A stretch of DNA of 64,000 bases from Mya arenaria (lineage: Eukaryota > Mollusca > Bivalvia > Myida > Myidae): the NCBI RefSeq assembly GCF_026914265.1, contig NC_069135.1, positions 31,405,256 to 31,469,255 of the forward strand, read 5' to 3'. Shown here one piece after another: positions 12,113 to 24,375 of this stretch. The position numbers and the translations under genes are program-made. Each line of letters starts with the position of its first letter. The first letter of the stretch is position 1. The notes under the pieces were generated by a model. It saw only the letters and a program-made list of their open reading frames with translations. It did not search any database and was not told where the DNA came from.

Positions 12113-12175
12113 AAGTTGTTGTTTGAGTTTACTACTAGAGAGAAAGTGCTCGTATTTTCGTATTTTTGGTAATGA

Positions 12176-12390
12176 CACTATGATTCTTGGGGAGAAAAAC
12201 TATATCGGTGTATTACGTTTAAGCCATTATTTTCTCATTGATGCTCGATATTTTTGGAATTATATGAATTTGGTGAATTGAACATGATGTAGATTGAACA
12301 TATTAATCCACCAATTGCTCTTTGTTTCGACAAAGGAAAAATCGCTTAAAAATATTTGTTGTTTGCAGGGGATCAACCGTCTGACATGAT
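12176..12390 (+). pseudogene. Propeller remnant downstream of copy B
   Basis: The ghost is the same as the one after copy A: TGGGGAGAAAAACTATATCG, GAACATATTAATCCACCAAT, TTTCGACAAAGG and TTGCAGGGGATCAACCG lie in the order of the propeller 3' coding end. No open frame remains. Confidence 0.6.
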
Positions 12391-13457
12391 TCTCTGAAAA
12401 TGTAGAGTGATTAGCATGTGCAAATGTGACACTTTTAACTGATTATGTATTGTATACACAATGGTTAATGTTTAATTTTTAGATTTCTAAAGATTAAGGC
12501 AGAAGGCCTGGAGCCAATGTTCATAAATGAATGAATGACAAATGAATGCGTCAGACGCATCCTAAACGATTAAATCACAATCGGTCCGTCGATGTCATTG
12601 GCAGAGACATGAGCGTAAACTCTTAGTAAGTTAAATGATTTGAGAAACAATGAACTACCTTATGTATGTTATGTCTGTTGAATTGATTCTATGTGTTTTT
12701 TTTCTGCATTTTACATTTGTTTGACAATAGTTTAAGGACACTATTGAACTTATTAGTCACATTCTAATATACAGTGTTGTGATTGAATCAATACATTTTA
12801 AAATCTACCCTAATAAATGCTATAGTTCGACTCAAAGTTTGTCACGTCCATTGTACATTTTAAAGTGAATTATGTCCATTGTAATGGCTTTTACTATGTT
12901 CACCATGAACCCCTTTAAAGATTTGAAGTGACAGAATTTGATATCCAGTCATAGCGCGCATTGTTTGTACAAATTGATTTTTTGTGCAGTTACTATGAGT
13001 ATCCTTGAGCGCCGCATTATTGTATTACAAATGCAATCAATATTTTAGTAACAACGAACGGTATCAAAACAAAGTTGCATTCGGGTTAAACGCTGTGGGG
13101 TAGGATAAGATGTTCGCACTTAAAACAAAGTTCACTAGGATTTTGCATGCCAAGCTTATAGTAAATCAAATTCGCATTAGGGAAATGTTTGTTATTTAAA
13201 ACATCTAAAATATAATGCTAAAGCGAACCCTCAAAACAGAGGTTAAATATAATGTCCGTTTTTTTCAGCACTTTTTCTGAACCTATCCCTCTTACATGCA
13301 TGTACTAGTATTCGCTGATAATAAAATCTGTCCTACAGATGTTCAACATATTTACATTCGTCATGAAGTACCGGCGTGAATAAGTTGCAAACATACTCTT
13401 GATAACAAACCATATAACACTTCAGTAGCCTATTATGATCACTTTTGAACGTTTTGG
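12391..13457. repeat. 3' spacer of the B unit
   Basis: There is no gene. It is co-linear with 4706-5900 after A and 19760-20560 after D (GAAGGCCTGGAGCCAATGT, ACATTTGTTTGACAAT, GTACCGGCGTGAATA). The homology stops at about 13455, where a short inverted-repeat element begins. Confidence 0.7.
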
Positions 13458-13924
13458 TAATCAAAGAAATTAAACCTGAGTACCGTAAAACTTATCATGA
13501 TACTTTATTATAAATTCATTCGACTGGCCATTTTGGAAGAGACTACTCAGGATAAGGAACACCAGTGTTTCAAAAAAGAGTTTGGGTATTAGTTGGAAGG
13601 TTGAGATGTCAAAAATTAAGAAAATGGACATTTTTTCGCACTATTTTGTGTCCATATTATCATAGAATTCACTTTAAGTGGCATACTTTCCTACGGTGAA
13701 AATGCAACCGGCATGACTATGAGAATAGTGTGGCTTATTTTCTTATTAAGCTGAGATTTACCAACTACTACTTAAGAACGTTTATGAATAGAACTTAAGA
13801 TAAATGAAATCCCTATCTTAAATTGAGACAGATTTCATTTTTCTTAAGAAAAAACTTAAGAAGTTTTATGAATACTTAAATATAAGATAAGTTTTACGGT
13901 ACTGAGGTTTAATTTCTTTGATTA
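13458..13924. mobile_element. MITE with about 40 bp terminal inverted repeats
   Basis: The left end, TAATCAAAGAAATTAAACCT followed by GAGTACCGTAAAACTTATC, is repeated in inverse at 13885-13924 with one or two mismatches. The 467 bp body has no coding capacity. Part of the interior (about 13505-13735) is an inverted copy of the segment at 9315-9460 upstream of copy B (GGACACAAAATAGTGC, TGTCCATTTTCTTA). A half-site with similar ends (ACTTTTACGGTACTG) lies at 28688 in the flank of E. TA target duplication is possible but not certain. Confidence 0.65.
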
Positions 13925-14025
13925 TAAAAAGACGAAACAAACAAGGCATTCTCACGAAAGGTTTTCCATAAAATAAAAGTTTATTATCTTCGTCCACAGT
14001 GTATTTATCTATTTTGACCCATCGT

Positions 14026-15372
14026 CAATTTACAATTGCAAAAGGAGGTACCTGAAGCTGGAGATACCTGTCTTAAACTGACCAGAAAGCTAAATGAATA
14101 TTTAGTAAAAATAGTGTGGTCAGTATGCTGATGGTATGAATAAACGAATAGATACTATTCGCAAAACGATCAGTGATAAGGTGTCCTGCAATGAAGAAGA
14201 TACTGACGCGATTAATTCTTTACAAAACGAGATCATACAAAATTAAAACTTGTCAACGATACGCAGAAATACGAGAGCGAGAGCGAGTATTCAGATGGAC
14301 TGAAAACAATATGAAGGAATTAGAAGGTCATGTAAAAAGCTCAAAGGAAACAGTCTAACACGCGTTTAGAAAAGCAAACTGACTTAAGTCAAATAAATGA
14401 ATTAAAACAAGAAGAAATGACAGTTGTGTATAGACAAGAAGTCGGAAGTTATTCGAGCGGAGAAGTCGTTGATGGGAAGAAGGAGGAATGTATAGCAAAT
14501 TATACAACTCGTTCTAGCAGCTCTGATAATTTGCACACGGGTTGTTTCCTTTTGACCGCAACGCAACTTTTAATAGCAAATCTGTAGATTTAAATTCATT
14601 TTGGTTGTTTAGAATTGTGCTATTGCTTTATTAGATTGCTTTCAAGAGGGTAGAATATTGGTCCTTATTTAGATAAAAGGCTTATGTTTTTGTTTTATTC
14701 TGAAATTGGTAGTGTATTTTGTTTCTCACCTTGTGAGAAACCATTTGTTTTGCGTTCAGCCAAATGCGGACAAATCTAGACATTACGTTTGTGTTTGTTT
14801 ACAGGGTATCAAGGAGGTTAGATATGTAGTGGTTAACGAAGACAAGGTAACATTTGACCGTGGATTCTCTTCAAGACTTGAACCTTTGAGTGCCTTTTCA
14901 CTTGGATATGAAGCATTCGTTGACTATAGCAGAGATAGTGGTAATACTTCTATTTCTGCAAATAACATAGAAACCAGAAAGATGAAAACCCACAAAATGA
15001 AACCGCTACTACTGCCAATGTTACAAAGTGGCAATTAGGGTTCGGATGTTTGAAATTTCTAGGGAACTAAATTTCTTTGTGTTTTTTTCTCGGAAAGAAA
15101 AATTGTAACAGTGTATGGCAACAAAACATTACAAAGGCTCTTTTCTACCAAATAGGACGAGAACGAACCACCAGATTTAGCTGCTTTGCATATTCTGTAC
15201 ATGTGTGCTTTGAAAAAATGAATTGTGTGTACAAAGAGCCACTAATTGTTGGATCAAAGGGCGTAGCTGTCATTGTAAAAAAAAGCCTTTTGCTCTTTGA
15301 TATTATAAAAGAAGAAATAGATTATTTCTTGGATGCAGGTGGTCACCAATATTAAACGCCTTTTCACTAGCT
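14026..15372 (+). pseudogene. RING-less TRIM-like protein, copy C (5' deleted, decayed)
   Basis: The 5' flank shared with B and E (AAACAA[A/G]GCATT, GTCCACAGTGTATTTAT) runs straight into the coiled-coil coding part near 14030, so both B-boxes and the start were removed by one deletion of about 1.2 kb. Traceable pieces are coiled coil (14173-14358), early propeller (14706-15038, with TFDRGFSSRLEPLS) and late propeller (15190-15372). Frame is broken many times. The propeller carries an insertion (SRDSGNTS then NNIETRKMK) otherwise seen only in copy E, so the C-terminal half of E belongs with C. Confidence 0.75.
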
Positions 15373-15514
15373 TAAGATTAGAAGTTACAGTTTGAGTTTA
15401 CCATGATTGAGCTAGTATATCTGGTGATGCTAATATTGAAATCTGAACAAAGACAAATAAAACGAATATAATATAATATTGCAAATTACCAACGAAAATC
15501 AGGTACATTACACC

Positions 15515-15605
15515 TGTTTGAAATTCCATGTGGTTTATTATTTTCGATGAAGTACTATGTCAATGTATGGCGTCAACAAATCTAAGCAGTCAAATCCTCC
15601 CCTTC
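15515..15605 (+). pseudogene. Propeller remnant downstream of copy C
   Basis: TTGAAATTCCATGTGG followed by CAATGTATGGCGTCAACAAA and TCTAAGCAGTC repeats the coding order of copy A around GTGTATGGTATCAACAAATC. It is about 90 bp long and not open. Confidence 0.5.
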
Positions 15606-17684
15606 AACATTTTATTATGAATCATTATTTTCATAAATAGGGTATCAAAAACAAATTTGCCAGTATTTGTTTTAAAAGCATTCTGTAGAGTAAGATATGA
15701 TGTTTATATTTAAAACAATTTTGTAATGCCTAATTTACAACATTAGCATAGAGATTAAACGTCAAAATGATAATACCATAAACAATGTTCGTCTGAGGAA
15801 AACGTTTGTTATTTTAAAACATCCAACATTCAATGCCGACGCGACGAACATCATAGAGATTAAATATTAAGTTTTTGTAAGCTGAAAACAAACTTTTGAC
15901 AATCCTTGGGTGTTTTGTACCTTTGGACCTCTACTTACCCCCTTTCCAAAACCTCCCGGTTAAATATTCATATTGAACTGTTTATGTCTGCACGCGATAT
16001 TTGACGCAGTCACATTATAGTTGTGGTCTTTAAAATGTTCAAATTACACAAAGTTTATGTTTTCCGCTCTCTAACTCAAAAAGCTTTCTTCCGATCACCA
16101 CCAATCTTATGCTACGTCGGAAGGCAGCATTTTGCTTTAAACGAAGACTTAATTAAAACAAAGCCCAGTATATGCCGATTGAAAAAGCCCCGCCTTCGTT
16201 TTATTACCGGAATTTAATGATGTGATAAGTTTCATTAAACACTTCGACAAACCTGTTTCCTAAATAATGTTTGAATAGTGCTCCGTCAGACGGCCGTTTT
16301 GTGAAAAGGTTGGTCGAAGTGTTTTAAGAAACTAAACTCTCAATCAAACCATGGTATTCGACCGAAGGCGGGGCTCCGTAAGCGGCGTAGACCAAGTGTT
16401 TCAATTAAAATGGTAAAAAAGTTATTTATTTTTAAAAACGTCATTCAAATTGCCCTCCAACGTAGCATATACGGCGCAATTTAGCACGTGGAAAACACAC
16501 AGTTATTGGAACATCGATAAGAAGTAGGAAACACTCAGTCGATCCAACATTATATCCCATGAATTGATAAACAATAAAGAATTGGAAGTGACCGCATTCT
16601 AACTTTAAAATGTACACAGACCATCACCAAACCTGGTTACAATGGGTATTTTCATAATATCTTGACCAAGTTCAATACTTAGCCAGAAGGTTCCTGATAC
16701 ACCAGAGTACTGACCCTTGAGTTGACAAAAAAAACTTTCGACAGTGCCTGTCCTTTACATTTGGCAATTGTACACCAATGATTACAAAACGTAACAGGAT
16801 TGGTGTATCGTTCCCCTCTCGTAAATGTCTGCTATATCTTATCCTAATGCCTTTAAACGTAGGAATCATTAAATTATCGGCTACTGGGCGTGTCTCTGTA
16901 GTCTACATTGTATCATCATTATTTCATCTTTAATAAAGTCATGTTCGAGTTTGAATGATTTCACGTCCTTTCTATGGGTATAACGACACCGTTTTTATTT
17001 TATTTCCTCTACTTGAGGCTAAAACCAAAAATGGAGAATGACTTCTATGGCTTTGCTTAGCATGATAACAAAAACAACAACAATAACAATTACAAAAACA
17101 ACAACAACAACTAAAGCATTTATTGCGTTCAGACAAAATGTAATTGATATATATGTTATAATACAAGGGATGTAAAAACAAAATAACACTATTTGAAGTT
17201 TACTTAATGTATCTCCCCTGCGTTAGTTCACATTACTTACTTTCATTCGTGGTAGTAACAGTTCATACAACAAACTACTCATGCTTCAATACTCGTATAG
17301 ACTACTGATTTAACATAGAAATACGAAACGAATTTGAATAAGAAATACAGTTTAAAAACACCCTATAAAGTAACAGTTGTAAAGATATAACAAGTACGAC
17401 ACACATTAAACATTAGATAACACGGCAGGATTCGGTGCGCTGTACAGATAGTTTAAAGTGCAGGAAGATATTTGCCATCAAGGTTATCGATACATGTAGT
17501 TTAAATATATCAGCACGATGTTGATAACACTATTGACTGGAGTCTCATTTTGGAAATATTAAGACAGTGAAAAAATACCAAAGTTTTATAATTATGTGGA
17601 TTAAACTTATCACACAATAATGAAGGAATTAAAGGGAAAAGGATATATCTGTTTATAAACGTACAGTTGAAAGTTGATATAAGT
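15606..17684. other. C-D spacer and 5' flank of copy D
   Basis: The first 300 bp is a diverged version of the unit's 3' flank (GGGTATCAAAA, AGTAAGATATGATGTTTATA, AACATCCAACATTCAATGC). The rest holds one fold-back element (16108-16469) and otherwise nothing recognisable apart from a CAA-rich purine stretch near 17065-17115. ATGTGGATTAAAC at 17595 marks the conserved proximal flank of the gene. Confidence 0.5.
16108..16469. mobile_element. Imperfect fold-back element (MITE-like)
   Basis: The outer arms TATGCTACGTCGGAAGGCA and, inverted, TATGCTACGTTGGAGGGCA face each other. Inner arms GCCCCGCCTTCG and ACACTTCGAC(A/C)AACCT are also inverted at 16185-16255 and 16300-16375. Length is 362 bp, with no coding capacity. 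Target duplication is not clear. Confidence 0.55.
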
Positions 17685-19462
17685 ATGGAGAGCAAGCTTT
17701 GTGACCCCTGCCGTTTCGATGAAACGGAAGAGAAGGCAACTGGGTTTTGCGTTGATTGTGTGGAATATCTATGTTCTACATGTAGTCGAGATCATAGAAG
17801 AAATAAGATAACCAGAACCCATACGATCCTTAAAGACAAAGATATGCCTTCTGATGTGAGTTCCTTTACTACAATGAAGACGATGATAAAATGCAAAGTA
17901 CATCCAGACAGAACTGTTGAATACAAATGTTCAACTCATAATGAACTAATATGCGTTTCCTGTTTCACGAAAGCCCACCGACAGTGTCAAACTATTGATG
18001 AATTGACTTTTGAAATAACTAAAAAACAGTTGGAGAGTGTGGCCCAACGAACGAAACGATTGCAAAAAGAGATACAGGAATGTGGAGATGCCCGTCTAAG
18101 AATGACGAAAATGCTAAATGAAAATTTAGTTAAGCTAGAAAAAGATTGTGATCAGCATGCTGAGGGTATGAAAGAACGCATAGATACTCTGAATAAAAAA
18201 TTGAAAGAAAATATTCGCACTACGATTGGTGTTCAAGTGTCGAGCAACGAAGGAGATATTGACGCGATGAGCTCTTTACAAAATGTGCTCAGTACAAAAT
18301 TAAAACTTGTCAACGATACACAGAAATATGGGAACGCGAGCGAGCAAGAGGCAGTATTCAAATGGACTGAAACTAATTTGAAGGAAGTAGAAAGTCAAGT
18401 ACAAAGTTATAAAAAAACACAGTCTAAACTCTACAAGTTTTTGCCGCATCCGAGTCTAGAAAAATTGAGTGACTTAGGTCAAATATATGAATTAGACGAC
18501 AAAGAGATAACAGTTGTATATGAACAAAAAATCGCAAGTTGTTCGAGTGAAGAAGTCGCTGATGAGAAGAATAAAGAACGTCCAGAAAAAGATACGATTC
18601 GTTCTGGTGTTCTACGCATTACAGAGTTCTCGTTTGTCCAAAATGAAATTTTGAGTTGCAGATATGTTGAATTAAATCCATTGGTTGGTCAGAGTTGTGC
18701 CATTGCTTCATTAGATTGTTTACCAGATGGGAGAGTATTAGTCCTTGATGATGTGAATAAACGGCTTATGGTTCTGAATTCAGAAATTGGCAGTGTCTTT
18801 TGTCACACATTTCATGAGAAACCGGTTAATTTTTGCGTTCAGCCAACAACAGACAAATCTAAACATTACATTTGTGTTTGTTCAGTGGTACCAACGCTAT
18901 CAGGCGACTTATGTATTTTGTCGTTAAGAAAGATAACGTTACGGTTGATGGCGGGTGCTTTACAAAACTTCAACCAGTTAATGTTTCTCCGTTGGGACAT
19001 CAGACAGTTGTTTTCTGTGGCCGAGAAATCGTTGACAATTTAGAAATTAGAGAAACGAAAACCGGCAGAATAGTCGGCATCACAAATGTCACACAAAAAG
19101 CACGAAAAGTTCGTGTTTTTGAAATGTCTAATAAACCTGTGATATTTGTCTTGGAGAGAAATGCTGTAATTGTGCATGGTATCAACAAATCTAAACAGCT
19201 TTTCCCTCATACAGACTGGCATATCGACCTAAAAGGAGGAGAACCAACAGATGTTACTGTTGATGAAAAGAATATCTACATATGTTGTGTAAATATAAAT
19301 TGTGTGTACAAAATCTCACTGAGTGATAAATCCAAAAGCAAAGTTATCATTGAGAACATTGAACAACCGGTTGCTATTTGTTATGACAAAAGAAACAATC
19401 AATTGGTCGTTGGTTGCAAGGTACCACCAGTTCTTTACGCATTCACGTTTCCTTTAAATTAA
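17685..19462 (+). pseudogene. RING-less TRIM-like protein, copy D (one frame break)
   Basis: The copy starts MESKLCDPCRFDETEE as in copy A and carries both B-boxes, the coiled coil and the propeller to the final FPLN and TAA. The only break seen is the loss of one T in a TTT run near 18881: the string after CATTTGTGTTTGTT continues CAGTGG here, against TTTCAGTTGC in B. Before it the frame is open for about 400 codons, and after it for about 195. All zinc ligands are present. Because the rest is clean, this may be a very recent pseudogene, an allelic lesion, or an assembly error at a homopolymer; the last would make D a second functional gene. Confidence 0.8.
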
Positions 19463-19524
19463 AAGTTGTTGTTTGAGTGTACTACTAGAGAGAAAGTGCT
19501 CGTATTTTCGTATTTTGGTTAAAA

Positions 19525-19748
19525 GTACTATGATTCTTGGGAAGAAAAACTATATTATATCGGTGTATTACGTTTAAGCCATTATTTCATCATTGATGTT
19601 CAATGCTTTGGGGAAAATATTCATATATGGTGTGATCAATTGGGTGATAGCTCTAGATTGGACATACTAATTCACCAATTGCTCTTTGTATCGACAAAGG
19701 AAAACGATCGCTTAAAACTACTTATTGTTTGCAGGGGACCAACAGTGT
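19525..19748 (+). pseudogene. Propeller remnant downstream of copy D
   Basis: TTGGGAAGAAAAACTATATT, GGACATACTAATTCACCAAT, ATCGACAAAGG and TTTGCAGGGGACCAAC appear in the same order and spacing as the ghosts after A and B. Confidence 0.6.
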
Positions 19749-21320
19749 TACATGATTCTCTGAAAATTGTAGAGTGATTAGCATGTGCAAATGTGATACT
19801 TCTAACTGGTTATGTATTGTATACGCAATGGTTATTTTTTATTTTAGTCTTCTAAACATCAAGGCGGAAGGCCTGGGGCTAATGTGTATAAATGAATGAA
19901 TGGCAAATGAATATTTGGTGTGCGATTTCGTCAAAAGCATCCTAAACGATTAATTCACAATATGTTCGTCCACGTCATATGCATAGACATGAGCGTAAAC
20001 ACTTAGTAAGTTAAATGATTTGAGAAACAATGAACTACGTTATGTATGTTGTGTATATTGAATTGATTCTATGTGCTTTTTCTGCTTTTTACATTTGTTT
20101 GACAATAATTTAATGACAATATTGAACTTATTAGTCACATTCTAATATACAGTGTTTTGATTTAATCATTAGAGTATAAAATCTCCCTTAATAAATGCAA
20201 AAGTTCGACTCGTTTGGCACGTTGATTGTACATTGTATTGTGGAGTATGTCCATATGCCAAGCTTATAGTAAATAAAATCAAATTAGAGAAATGTTTGTT
20301 ATTTAAAGCATCTAAAATATAATGCTAATGCTAACGCTCACAACAGAGATTAAATATAATGACCGTTTTTTTCAGCACTTTTTCTGAACCTATCCCACTT
20401 ACATGCATGTACTAGTATTCTCTGATAATAAAATCAGTCCAACAGATGTACAACAAATTTACATTCGTCATGAAGTACCGGCGTGAATACGCTGTAAACA
20501 TACTCTTGATAACTTCCTTAATGATCGTAAAGATCATTTTGGACTGTTTTGTTAAAAATTGTTTTTTTTTTATAAAAATATATGCTAAAAGTACGGTTTT
20601 GATCAAATGAGGTTCATAATACATTGAACATAATTCCATATGTCTATCATGTTTTTGCACTAAAGTTTCGGCACCATGAAAGAAAGTAGAGTATAACAAA
20701 TAGAAAAAAGTTCGGTATGTACGATTTTAAAGCCAATCCCTATCAAGGATTGATGTTAATAATAATAGCTTACCCATTGCTAGCAAATGATAAATTGCCA
20801 CACAGAAATCAATGTAGCGGACGTTGAGAACTTTGCGCGGCTTGCTAAAGAAAATCTTTATGGCATATTTCGGTAGCGTGGACCTCTTATTCAAGAATCT
20901 GATTGACGGCCTCGTGCCAACTTTGGTAAAAACGAGACATACAAGATGGCGGCCAAGATGGTCATTCAAATAAAATGTACAATATTACTATAATACTTAT
21001 GTGTATGGGCAATATTTCTTGTCCAGTTTGGCCTTTGTGAAATGTTTTATTTCTTTGTCAAACTCTAGGTTACTTTGTCAAATTGTTATTCTTTTATTTC
21101 AAACAAATTCCTATATCATATCCAAAACCATCCCTCTGCAGTGGTATGGCATGTTTTGATTGGAATATTTCACCAACATGATTTCCGTGTCATTTACTTT
21201 GCCTCATGTGGCGGAGGATATCAATTCAACGAATTTGCTTCTTTAATGTTTAATATTTGAAGAATGGAAATACTCACTTTAAAAGCGAAAAGACGAAAAC
21301 GGTTTGGTGTTGCCGTTTTT
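19749..21320. repeat. D-E spacer, proximal part
   Basis: There is no gene. It is co-linear with the A-B spacer up to AGACGAAAACGGTTTGGTGT (matching 6780-6810), where homology stops at an inserted repeat element. A deletion relative to A removes the stretch equivalent to about 5370-5570. Confidence 0.75.
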
Positions 21321-22048
21321 AACCAGGTTTTCACATAGTGAAACCTGGTTATTAGAACGACGAATGTCGTTGTTCGGGCGGGCGGCCGGGCGGGCGGCCG
21401 GGCGGCTGGGCGGCCGGGCAGCGTCAAACTCACTAATGAAACTGAATAACTTTAGTTAGGGTTGACATAACTTAACCCAACTTGGTATTAAAGAAGAGTT
21501 TATGGACACCTTTCATGGTATTGCGTTTGGGGTCCGTAGGATCAAGGTGAAGGTCACTGTTACTAAAAATAGAAAAACGTTTGAAACTGAATAACTTTAG
21601 TTAGGGTTGACATATCTTGACCCAACTTGGTATAAAGGAAGAGTTTATGGAGATCTTTCATGGGATTGTGTTTGTGATCCCTAGGTTCAAGGTCAAGGTC
21701 ACTGTTACTTAAAATAGAAAAACGTTTGAAACTAAAACATTTTAGTTAGGGTTGACATATCTTGACCAAATTTGGTTTAAATAAAGAGTATATGGAGACC
21801 TTTCATGGCATTGCGTTTTGGGTCCCTAGGGTCAAGGTCAAGGTCACTGTTACTAAAAATAGAAAAACAGATGAAACTGAATAACTTTAGTCAGGGTTCA
21901 CATATTTTGACCAAACTTGGTATAAAGGGAGAATTAATGGAGACCTTTCATGGGATTGCGTTTGCGGTCCCTGGGATCAAGGTCACTGTTGCTAAAAATA
22001 GAAAAACAGACACAGGCTAAAGTTATGTCAATCATTGAAAACCTGGTT
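21321..22048. mobile_element. TIR-bounded repeat element with four 145 bp units
   Basis: The left end AACCAGGTTTTCA is inverted at 22036-22048 (TGAAAACCTGGTT). The left end also forms its own hairpin with AAACCTGGTT at 21341. A GC-rich (GGGCGGCC)-like stretch follows at 21375-21420. Four tandem units start at 21437, 21582, 21727 and 21872, a spacing of exactly 145 bp, each running from TGAAACTGAATAACTTTAGT to AAAAATAGAAAAAC. The element is non-coding and sits exactly at the break in spacer homology. Confidence 0.75.
21437..22016 (+). repeat. Tandem repeat, 4 x 145 bp
   Basis: The period is exactly 145 bp. Each unit holds GGGTTGACATAT, GAGACCTTTCATGG and a CAAGGTCAAGGTCACTGTTA-like end. Units differ from each other by roughly 10 percent by eye. 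Overlapping TCAAGGTCA nonamers occur at 21687, 21693, 21832, 21838 and 21977. Confidence 0.9.
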
Positions 22049-22460
22049 TCGTCGCATTGCATTTTTGTTTTGTTTTTTATTTAACTTAAGGTATTAGCCA
22101 TGTAATACAACTCGGGAAACATCGACATATATCGCCACTCGCCGTAACAGATCGCGACGAACATCGGGCGTATTCGGCCTGTACCGGATGTTGCTATTTT
22201 TAGAAACAGAAGGTATTTCCCGGCTATTCATAGGTCAATAATGGAATTTCTACATCGTAGGATTTGGAAACATTGTGATGTTTTTCTCATGAATATACGT
22301 TTAAAATAAATAAACACTAAAAGTACACGCTGACAGTTGATTACGATACATCTAACAATTTGAGTCATTACAGTAAAACATGGATTATAAGTGAAATATA
22401 CGCGTAAGAGAAGATTTTCTCTCGAAAAAAAGAACTGTCAACAATCGGCATGGAACTGGG

Positions 22461-24375
22461 TAGTAATTCTAAAATGCCGTCCAGGCTTTTTTTAATGATG
22501 GGTAGCCTGGACGTCATTCATAACAAAATTCGTAAACATGTAAAAACTGTCTATGAAATGAAATGTTCTTTATTTGTATTCTGTGGCTTAAGACTGCCAA
22601 TAATACCTTAATTCTTATCCATAACCATATCCATTTTGCAAATTCACAAGCTTTTTCTTCAAAATAGTAATTTAGATAACTGATTTCAGTTGACAGAAAC
22701 TTTCTTATTACCAAAAAGAAAATGGTTACACACAACTATACTTTTGGGTTTTGGGCAGTAGTATTTTTAGTCTGGAGTACTTTCCCCTAACACTATCGTA
22801 ACCAGTTACCAGACTATAGCATTTTATGAAATTTAAAAACATTTATCGTCAAATACAGGATTAAAAATTTATTTACAAATTATTCTGAAGGCAATGTGGA
22901 CAATGCATACTAGTATACATGGTATATAATACAATTAAACAATAAAGCAAAACAAGACTAAATATTAAAAAAAAACATGTATATCAACGACAATGTTACG
23001 CTAAGTGAATCAAAATGTTTGATTGTGCAATCTATTAATTCAATTTTGACTTCAACATGACAATCCAAGTTTACAATAATCAGAGAATATTAAGTTTTTG
23101 CTGACTCTATTAATTTATTCTGTGTATATATAGTTTCGATAGAACAGATGTTTTATGATGATATTTATATTAATAAATACCTAATTCAGAAAACCTATAC
23201 AAAACTCAACTAATCGGGACCTTCAGGAAATTACCATTTTTATTGGAATTGATAGAAAAACATAATGGCAGATCATTGTTGTTTGCTTTTTCCGACTAGA
23301 GTGCACTTTCATCGTCAAGCTTAAAGCTGATAGGAAAACAACTAGAGTTAGAATTGTTGTGTTTTTTAAAGAACTATATTGGTAAACAGTTATAAACGAA
23401 ATAACACTTATGTGTTTAAGAGGATAAAACATGACAAAGCCGTACCTCTGCGTGATAATTCGCCTTCATGCTCGTATAGACTATGTCTCGGGCTGTTATG
23501 ATACAAATAATCATTCACTGGAAAACACCGGAAAACTTAATCACCTACTGGTAGGAAGAAGGTAGGAAGGAAAGAGCTCTTACAGTCGCCAGTTTGTACC
23601 TGAGGTTGCTCTTACCGTATGCGACAAGTTCTTGAAAAAGTTTTGTGTTGTGTGTCAGAATCTGGATGCTCTAAAGACACCAAACAAAGGATATGAAGCA
23701 GACAAAAGTCCAAAGACATCCAAGTGAGCGCAAATGAGCGGTAAATAGCAAATAAAATAATGAAAATGAATTGAAAAACATGCCATGCATGCAAATGAAA
23801 ATTCTTCCCATACTTTGGTAACATTCCACAAACTGCATGATATTGCTTTTTGATTCATTTTGCAAAAACTACATGCCTTAATTCTAACAAAAAGTAATAA
23901 ATGTTTGAAAACACTATATTCTTATTTTATTTTAAATAAATTAATGGTTTACAATACAGCATTTAAGTTGTATTAACAAAAATACTGCTAAGGACACTAT
24001 CAGCTCTTAGTTTAATAACTAATAGTCATATGTAACCTTTACCAGAGAAAAGAAAATGCATTTGGATATTCTCGGCTACATTCGTTGACAAAAACAATGG
24101 TGTTTGGTGAATTTAGATGGTGTTTGAAAATGCATGTTGTTTTAACAATTCGGAACATGATTCTTATATGATATATAGTGAAATTGATGTAAAAAGGATT
24201 ACTTTTAACAGGTATACTGTTCTTTTTTTGTTTTAATTGACTAAATTGGAATAATCTTATTAAATGTGCGACCAAAATCTGATCGGCATTTTGAACATGT
24301 TTACGAATTTTGTTATGAATGACGTCCAGGCTAACCATCATTAAAAAAAGCCTGGACGGCATTTTAGAATGACTA
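22461..24375. mobile_element. Mutator-like non-autonomous element with 81 bp TIRs
   Basis: The arms 22461-22541 and 24295-24375 are inverted copies matching at 79 of 81 positions by eye, starting TAGTAATTCTAAAATGCCGT and TAGTCATTCTAAAATGCCGT. The element is flanked by an exact 9 bp direct repeat, GGAACTGGG (22452-22460 and 24376-24384). Long TIRs plus a 9 bp target duplication are the hallmark of Mutator-like elements. A small hairpin, GTCCAGGCT..AGCCTGGAC, lies inside each arm. The 1.9 kb body has no transposase. It is nested in the TTAA-flanked element and so is younger than it. Confidence 0.8.
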
